In this document: piece after piece, positions 58,040 through 64,000 of the stretch
How positions within the stretch are numbered: position 1 is the first letter of the stretch
How the letters are laid out: every line of letters starts with the position of its first letter
Translations under genes and position numbers: made by a program
From: Eumeta japonica
Lineage: Eukaryota > Arthropoda > Insecta > Lepidoptera > Psychidae
Assembly (NCBI GenBank): GCA_005406025.1
Contig: BGZK01000744.1
Coordinates: forward strand, 124,001-188,000
DNA: 64,000 nucleotides
Reading direction: 5' to 3'
The notes under the pieces: model-generated
Told to the model about the DNA's origin: nothing
Seen by the model: the letters and a program-made list of their open reading frames with translations, nothing else
The model's database searches: none

Positions 58040-58380
58040 ACGTCTCACACATTGGCCGAAACTTTAAATAGGTACACAAAGATGGCCATTATGCGTTTTT
58101 TTCTATATAGGACCAGTGCTCTGTTACGTTCTATTTACATTATTTCACGTTCACAGCGAAAGTGGAATCCTAAAGGGATTTATTTGTTTTCCTTTGTTTG
58201 TGAAGGGATAATTCTTTTATTGCTGTTCATCCCCACGGTAAGTCTCCTTGTAAGCTCAACGAGATTGCAACTTTTCAGATGTGAATACGACGAGGCCCGC
58301 CAATTCAATATTTGCTACGAGAAAAGAAACGCCCACAGCGTTCGGGGAACCGTATTTTTCTTGTAAATCTCTCAACATTA
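58040..58380. other. Second GC-richer island upstream of the gene
   Basis: Open on the plus strand for 104 codons (58052-58366), with a hydrophobic segment (GIILLLLFIPTVSLLV). No start context, splice sites or homology persuade me that it is a gene. Confidence 0.2.
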
Positions 58381-58590
58381 TTACGGTTTTAATGTCCGTG
58401 CATTCTTTATCGATCGAGATATTTTGTTTGGACCGTCTAGAAATTATTAAGACATACGGTGCAGTAGGGTACTTATTATAGCGATTAACTCATAGAATAC
58501 GTGGGTTTCTATGAATTCATCGTATTTTGTTTATTTTTTATCGATAAATAGTTACTTATCGGAAATATTAAAAATTTGCTTTTTATTAGA

Positions 58591-58660
58591 GCGGGTATGG
58601 CTTAATAGTAAAGAGCGTTGTATTCAAAGCACCAGGCATCGATTCGATTTTAAGACGATG
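58591..58660 (+). mobile_element. tRNA-like SINE head
   Basis: A-box-like TGGCTTAATAGTAAAGAG at 58598-58615 and B-box-like CATCGATTCGATTTT at about 58637-58651, with tRNA-like spacing. It does not fold into a complete tRNA. Confidence 0.4.
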
Positions 58661-59741
58661 TTCGAAGCAAAATAACATATATTTGATGAGTAATATCTAG
58701 CAAAATATTACTTATTTTAAAGCGCTGAAGTTGTGCTTAACTACAGGATGTGGTGTGTTTCACGTTTGAACATACATTTATAAGTGATTTAAATTCAGTT
58801 TTCTAAAAAAAAAAAGAAAAGAGCTAACGCTATTTCCATTTCTCATTGAGTATTTAGTTTAGTTCCACGTATCTCTGTTTTTTGCTGGTTTTCATAAAAT
58901 AAAAAATGTTAAGCATTTTATTTTATGAATTATGTGTGTGTGTGCTAAATACATATAAAACCGTCTTAGGTAAATATAATTAACATGCTTAAAAGTGAAA
59001 AAAAAAAGAAAACAAAATTTCTTCGAAGTTCCTATGAATATTAAGATAAATATTTGGTACTCTATTAAGGCCAAAGAGAAAATAATCTGTGATTAGGTTA
59101 TTTGTTGGTTTTGTGAACAATGAAACGATGTACATAGTTATTTGAAAAAAAAAAACTAGGTAATATAAAGGTTAAAAGTTTTTGCTTTATATTATACTTA
59201 TTAGTTGTTAGGATTAAAAAAAAATTCTTAATAAATAATATTTAAATTTGTCAGAATGATTCCTATAAGAAAGACTAATTACGTGGAAAACTGCAGTCGA
59301 TCAACTTTGTCCATAAAAGGTCTAAAAAACTTAAAGAAATTATTTTTTTATAAATCTACAGAAAACAGACAACGGATTAAGAAGAACCGAAAGAGAAACA
59401 ATTTGAAGAAGGATAGTAGTGAGTGGTAAGTATTAAGATGTAAAATAATCATTGTTTTATTTTGGCTACGTATATAACAACAAAAAGAAAATTAGAAGTT
59501 GCAGTAACTTGTTAAAGCTTTTATATGCTTATGGGCACCCTACTTACTCAAGGTCAAATGATTAACTTTGAAAATAAGCTGTTAGTGCTAAAAAAGTTTT
59601 AAACGTAATCGTATTATGATTTTATTTAATTTGAACGAAAGTTGGAAGTCTTAGTTTACGTGCTATTTTGAAATTCTGAGTTTGAAGTGTGGACTTTATT
59701 TATTTCTATTTTGTTTTCAATGCGTTAGTTACATACCTTTC

Positions 59742-59798
59742 AAGATTCACATATTAGAATCGTGGATACTCCATCCATGATTCTAATATGTGAATCTT
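59742..59798. repeat. 26-bp near-perfect hairpin with 5-nt loop
   Basis: AAGATTCACATATTAGAATC, one G-T step, TGGAT, loop ACTCC, ATCCA, then GATTCTAATATGTGAATCTT. Size and pairing resemble a small hairpin RNA precursor, but it may be a mutational palindrome. Confidence 0.9.
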
Positions 59799-60579
59799 AA
59801 CAATAACTACCCAGGTTCAGGAGCGAAATTCTAAATTCTAAGCATTTTCGGTCGTTGTCGTCAAATTACGACCGTTTCGTGTCTGTCGCTCGCAGATATG
59901 GTCACCGCAATGCATTGGCAGTCAGCAGCCTCCGACAGGCGCTGGGCCAGCGTGGATAGTTTAGATTAAAGCACCTGAATTCAAAATAGAATATTGGAAG
60001 CGAATATGCCTCAACAGCGTGTTGATAAAAAGCTGATGTAATAGCTTATTTTACTTCGTCTTAGTTTAGCGAAAACCAAAAAAAAAGTTCCTGTTACTTT
60101 GAAAAATAACGTAGACTTGTATAAGAAAAAATAAACAGTACACCGATTAAGGTACCTCGAAAATTACTTGCCTATGATTGTATATTCTCGGTATTTTTAA
60201 AGAATTTTCATTTTTATAATTTAGTTAGACCGTATAATTAATCTAGATTCGATTGAAAAGCAGTGCCTTTTAAGGCGTTTAAGTTAATAGGCAGCTGCAT
60301 TTTTTGTGATGCCATACTCAAAACTTATATGTGTAAGTAAATCTTCATCATATCAATCGGAGGTCACGTAGCCGTGGTTCAGTCAGGAAAGACTTTATGT
60401 CGATAAGACAGTAAGACAAAGACCCATCCCAGGGAGGATACTGACTCCCATTACCCGTCCGAAACCCTTGATATAACACTGGTACTTCGTAGCTTATCAC
60501 ATGTTTGGTTTTCCGTTACTCTCAGGGTTTATATGTGGGGAATACTGAAGGTTTCAGGAACAATCGAGAAAAAATGACT

Positions 60580-61600
60580 ATAATGGTTAAAAATGAATTT
60601 ATTGTTTCTCAAAACATTTCCCGTTAGCACTAATGCACTTTTCATACGAATAAACCAATTTCTAAAACATTTATACCACTTCTTTCTGGTGACATCGGAA
60701 ACATGTTTTTCATACTCTTCGACAGCCTCTTCTGGTAATGAAAATCGTTGATCGCGTAATTATTTCTTAATTTTTAAAACCAAAAAAAGTCACAAAGTGC
60801 GAAGTCGGAATTTTATGTAGGATTGCTCATTAGTTCTACGTTTTTCTACTTCAAAAAATTATTAGTCTCTGTCGCTTTGAGAACTGGCGTTATCGTGGTG
60901 TAAAATGATACGACGTTTACGGTCACTTTACATAATTCATTAATAACTTCCGGCAAACAAATGGCCGTGTACTAATCACTGTTCCAAGTACAACAATTCT
61001 CCAAAGCAACCGCAGCCACGTGTCCAGTTTTATTAAACAAAGAAGCAATCATCCGCTTAGAGTAAGTTTGCACGAGCGCCACTTTAATTGGTTTAGGTTC
61101 ATCTCGATAGATCGATACGATCGATTGCTGCTTTGTATTGGAGTTGTAGCAATAAATCCATGTTTATTCACCTATAACTATATTCCACACCGAATTTGAC
61201 GTCCTTCCTGGCACAGCATAGTACCAAGTGGTGCGGTCCGTTTTTTGAGACTCAGTCAAATCGTATAAGATCCACAACTCAGCTCAGCTTTTTTTATACC
61301 TAAATATTTTTGTAGTGTTGATTGTATTTCACTCATGCCTATGCGTAATGATGCTCGAATCTCATGGCAGATCATATAACTGCCCGAAACAGATCGTTGT
61401 TTTTATTGGTCATGGCGGTGGACGAACGACCATAACTAAATTCACGATACAGATTGACACGACCGCGGCTGAACTCTGCAAACCAGTTATAGATAGTCGT
61501 TTTTCATGGTGCTTCATCGCCAAAAATAGTTTAAAACCGAGCGAGACTCTGTTTAGCTGTCAAATTAGATTATAAATCGTAGAAAATCATACTCGTAAAA
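60580..61600 (-). pseudogene. mariner-like relic copy 5
   Basis: Minus strand, broken frames: FGDEAP.KTTIYNWFAEFSRG near 61520, REFSYGRSS, an INMDLLLQ (TGDE-equivalent, damaged) region near 61150, EPKPIKV near 61100, KRMIASLFNKTGHVAAVAL near 61020, VSFYT (HxDNA region, damaged) near 60900, LCDFFWF near 60790, and a C-terminal CFRNWFIRMKSALVL near 60640. It belongs to the older mariner type, closer to copy 4 than to copies 1-3. Confidence 0.8.
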
Positions 61601-64000
61601 AAAAATTTTCACGGCTTAAATCCATAGTGATGAAGACATGCGATATTTAAAATGATGCCAATATGTAAAAAAAAAAATTGACAGTTAGATGAAACAAACT
61701 GTATTCTGCAGCTAAAGAATTCCATTTTTCAAAGTAGTAATTACTTTTTAAATATTGTTTATGTAAGTGGCCATTTCCATAAACTTATAGTGCGCGTTAT
61801 ATATCTTTCGATTAATGAATAGTGTCAATATTGGGTAGAACTTTGTCAACCGTGGGTCGTTAGGACTGCAGTCTCGAAGATAATATGAATTAAGTAGTTC
61901 ACATTCACCTCACGTATTGGAGAAGACCTTTGCTGCAACTTTTTTTATTAGGTTTATGAATACATCAACAAAACTTTGCCAAATACCTTTTATCCTTTAC
62001 CTTGTTCTCGACATTACACCACTCAAACGTATGTACATGTTTACGTTTACAAAACATGCAGATAGTTATGAGCGATCTTCATGTGCACAAGTTAAAACAG
62101 AGATATCAAGCACTTAGTACTTACGCTCATTGTTAACTTACATTCTTGATGCCTCACCAGTAGTAGCTCGAGGTCATGTGACATTTAAAATTATAATACA
62201 AATGACGATAAAACTAGAATATTAATATATATGCTTACATACAGGCACGAGAAGATATAAATATCTTATTAACACTTTTGTTGGTATAGTCCAACTTTTG
62301 GATTCTTAAGAGTTATATATTTTAAAACCTGAGGGGTGTCTAGTACGTAATCGATGAAGTAATCACCATCTAAAACACATTTATATTAAATCACACCTAA
62401 ACGACTTTTTTAAGAACAATCCACCCCATAATTGTCCACGAATTTACGGGCGAATTAGGTCGGCTGTAGCGTATAAATACATTTTACTGGAACCTATGTC
62501 ATTTGAGTTTTATTCAATTAGATTACAAGAGCCCGAGTTGAATAAATTCCGGGTTTGTCTTTGTAAAATGCCAGCGTCAGCATAAGCTGTGACTTATTTC
62601 TTTGCGATGCTTTAATTAAATCTTTTATTGTAATTATGATATTTCCAGATATGAAAGTACGTTCATTTTTTGTAAATATTGTCGTTGATATCATAAACGA
62701 TTTAATGGTGCTATATTCTTTTCAAATATTTTTATGTATAATAACTAAAGCTATGGTATTAATATCATCATTAATAAACAAATGTAAGTCATCATTAGAT
62801 TCTGTAGGGCGTCTAAGTCTAAAATGAATCTTTTTGCTACACTGCACTTTGGCTTTTCCTTAATGCCAAAGAGTAAGATAGCTAAAGCTATGATTATATT
62901 GAAATCCTAGGCAAAAAAATCGAAAGGCAGATCAAAGAAATATTGATTTGCTTTATAAAAGATCCTAGAAAGTAGGGCACATGTTAATGGGAAGAAGAGA
63001 AGAAAGACCCGAAGAATTGACACGTGTGGAGCAATGTTATAGAGGAAGAGAAAGACTCATAAAGGATCTATCGCAACAGGAAGGGAAAGCCCTGCTTAAA
63101 CAAATATACAGAATAACAAATAAGACTACAATAAGCATTTGTTTGATTCTGTTAATTTGGCTTAACAAAAAGTTAACTCTATGAATTATTTTTGAAGTGA
63201 AAACTCCTTCAGGCGCGTTGGGCATTTTTTGAGATGGAAAAAAAAACCATTGAACTCGCGACACTGTTACCGTTATCATAACCGACACCTCTGTATATAA
63301 ATATCTACACATATTGGCCTCGTTTACATGATGTTTCCTCGAGAGTTGAGTTCGGGTTGAAATACATTGATAATATAATTATACAAACATATATTGTTCA
63401 TATACGTACAACACAGATATATATATATATGTATATTCATGTCCGAACTTTTGGTATTTTATTTGTTAATTTACATTTTAAACAATAGATTGCAATTATT
63501 TTATGTAAAATAATATGCATTATTATTATTTTTCATGTACAATAGCGCATTACATGAAAATTGTAATATATTTTTTGTCGTAGTAGTTTATAATAATGAA
63601 TAAAAAAACACTTGATTTAAAAGTATTTCCCTGCACAATAAAATACTTCCTGACAATTCAAAAAATGTTTCCCGATGATTCAAAAAATACACACGTAATT
63701 GTTCATGTTTTCACTTCTGTCGGCACTCCCGGAGTGCCATTGTTTTATAACAATTCAATATGCAAACACGGGTTATACGCTATTTTGTTATAAATAAATG
63801 ACAGGCGCATTGTGCAAGTAACTGTTATCAAGCAGCGATCACAAACGTTTGAAATTTTATATGTTTATGCCATTCCATTGATGGAGATATTTGATTAATC
63901 GAAACTGTTACATAAGGAACTGCATTATGGTAGTTAATTATAAATTTTAATACTGTTAGTGAAAAATCCTACTCAAACGACATCGAAATAAACGACAGAA
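61601..64000. other. Intergenic, nothing recognised
   Basis: AT-rich, short anonymous frames only. A brief TA-rich tract is at about 63417-63430. Confidence 0.5.

Noticed and set aside
58892..59074. Hydrophobic minus-strand frame
   Set aside because: AT-driven Phe/Ile/Lys composition with no conserved motif.
1..64000. CRISPR array, operon structure or bacterial contamination
   Set aside because: No spaced direct repeats of the right kind; spliced exons, microsatellites and mariner/gypsy relics indicate an animal genome.

Overview
The window is AT-rich eukaryotic DNA, most likely from a moth or butterfly. It contains split genes with GT-AG introns, many mariner and LTR retroelement remnants, long (TA)n, (CA)n and (TG)n tracts, and retroposon tails typical of Lepidoptera: a 'TTAACCGACTTC' type near 21064, a 'CGGAACCCTAA' type ending near 17360, and an 'ACTAGCTGTGCC' type at 13745 and 33709. 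The species cannot be named from sequence alone. I found no rRNA, complete tRNA or CRISPR array.

One host gene is well supported. It lies on the minus strand and runs from a signal-peptide exon at 34159-34228 through exons at 13457-13573, 7664-7778 and 4884-5006. All splice sites are GT-AG and the phases agree (1-1, 1-2, 2-2). The product is a small secretory-pathway protein with two cysteine-rich modules (14 Cys) and one transmembrane helix. The cytoplasmic tail exon is not securely located and may lie below position 1. The 20.6 kb first intron holds a decayed Ty3/gypsy element (26560-32350), a mariner copy with an internal inversion (32500-32935) and several foldback repeats. The smaller introns hold another mariner, an inverted-repeat-bounded unit and a CTCF/CRE-like motif cluster.

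Upstream of the gene (34.3-64 kb) no host exon was recognised. The striking part is 36.8-44.2 kb. A mariner remnant abuts a second, minus-strand copy of the same LTR family. That copy has lost the end of RNase H and its whole integrase (about 1.7 kb relative to the first copy). In their place is about 2.5 kb of opposite-strand sequence derived from a positive-strand RNA virus: a broken superfamily 1 helicase, an unrecognised upstream region and a 3' tract ending in an A-run exactly at the junction. The layout suggests a virus-retroelement cDNA chimera.

The rest of the upstream region holds two more mariner relics (about 49.2-51.0 kb and 60.6-61.6 kb), a LINE reverse transcriptase scrap, a 370-bp inverted-repeat MITE candidate, tRNA-like SINE heads, short GC-richer islands that may be conserved noncoding DNA, and an unusual number of perfect short-loop hairpins.
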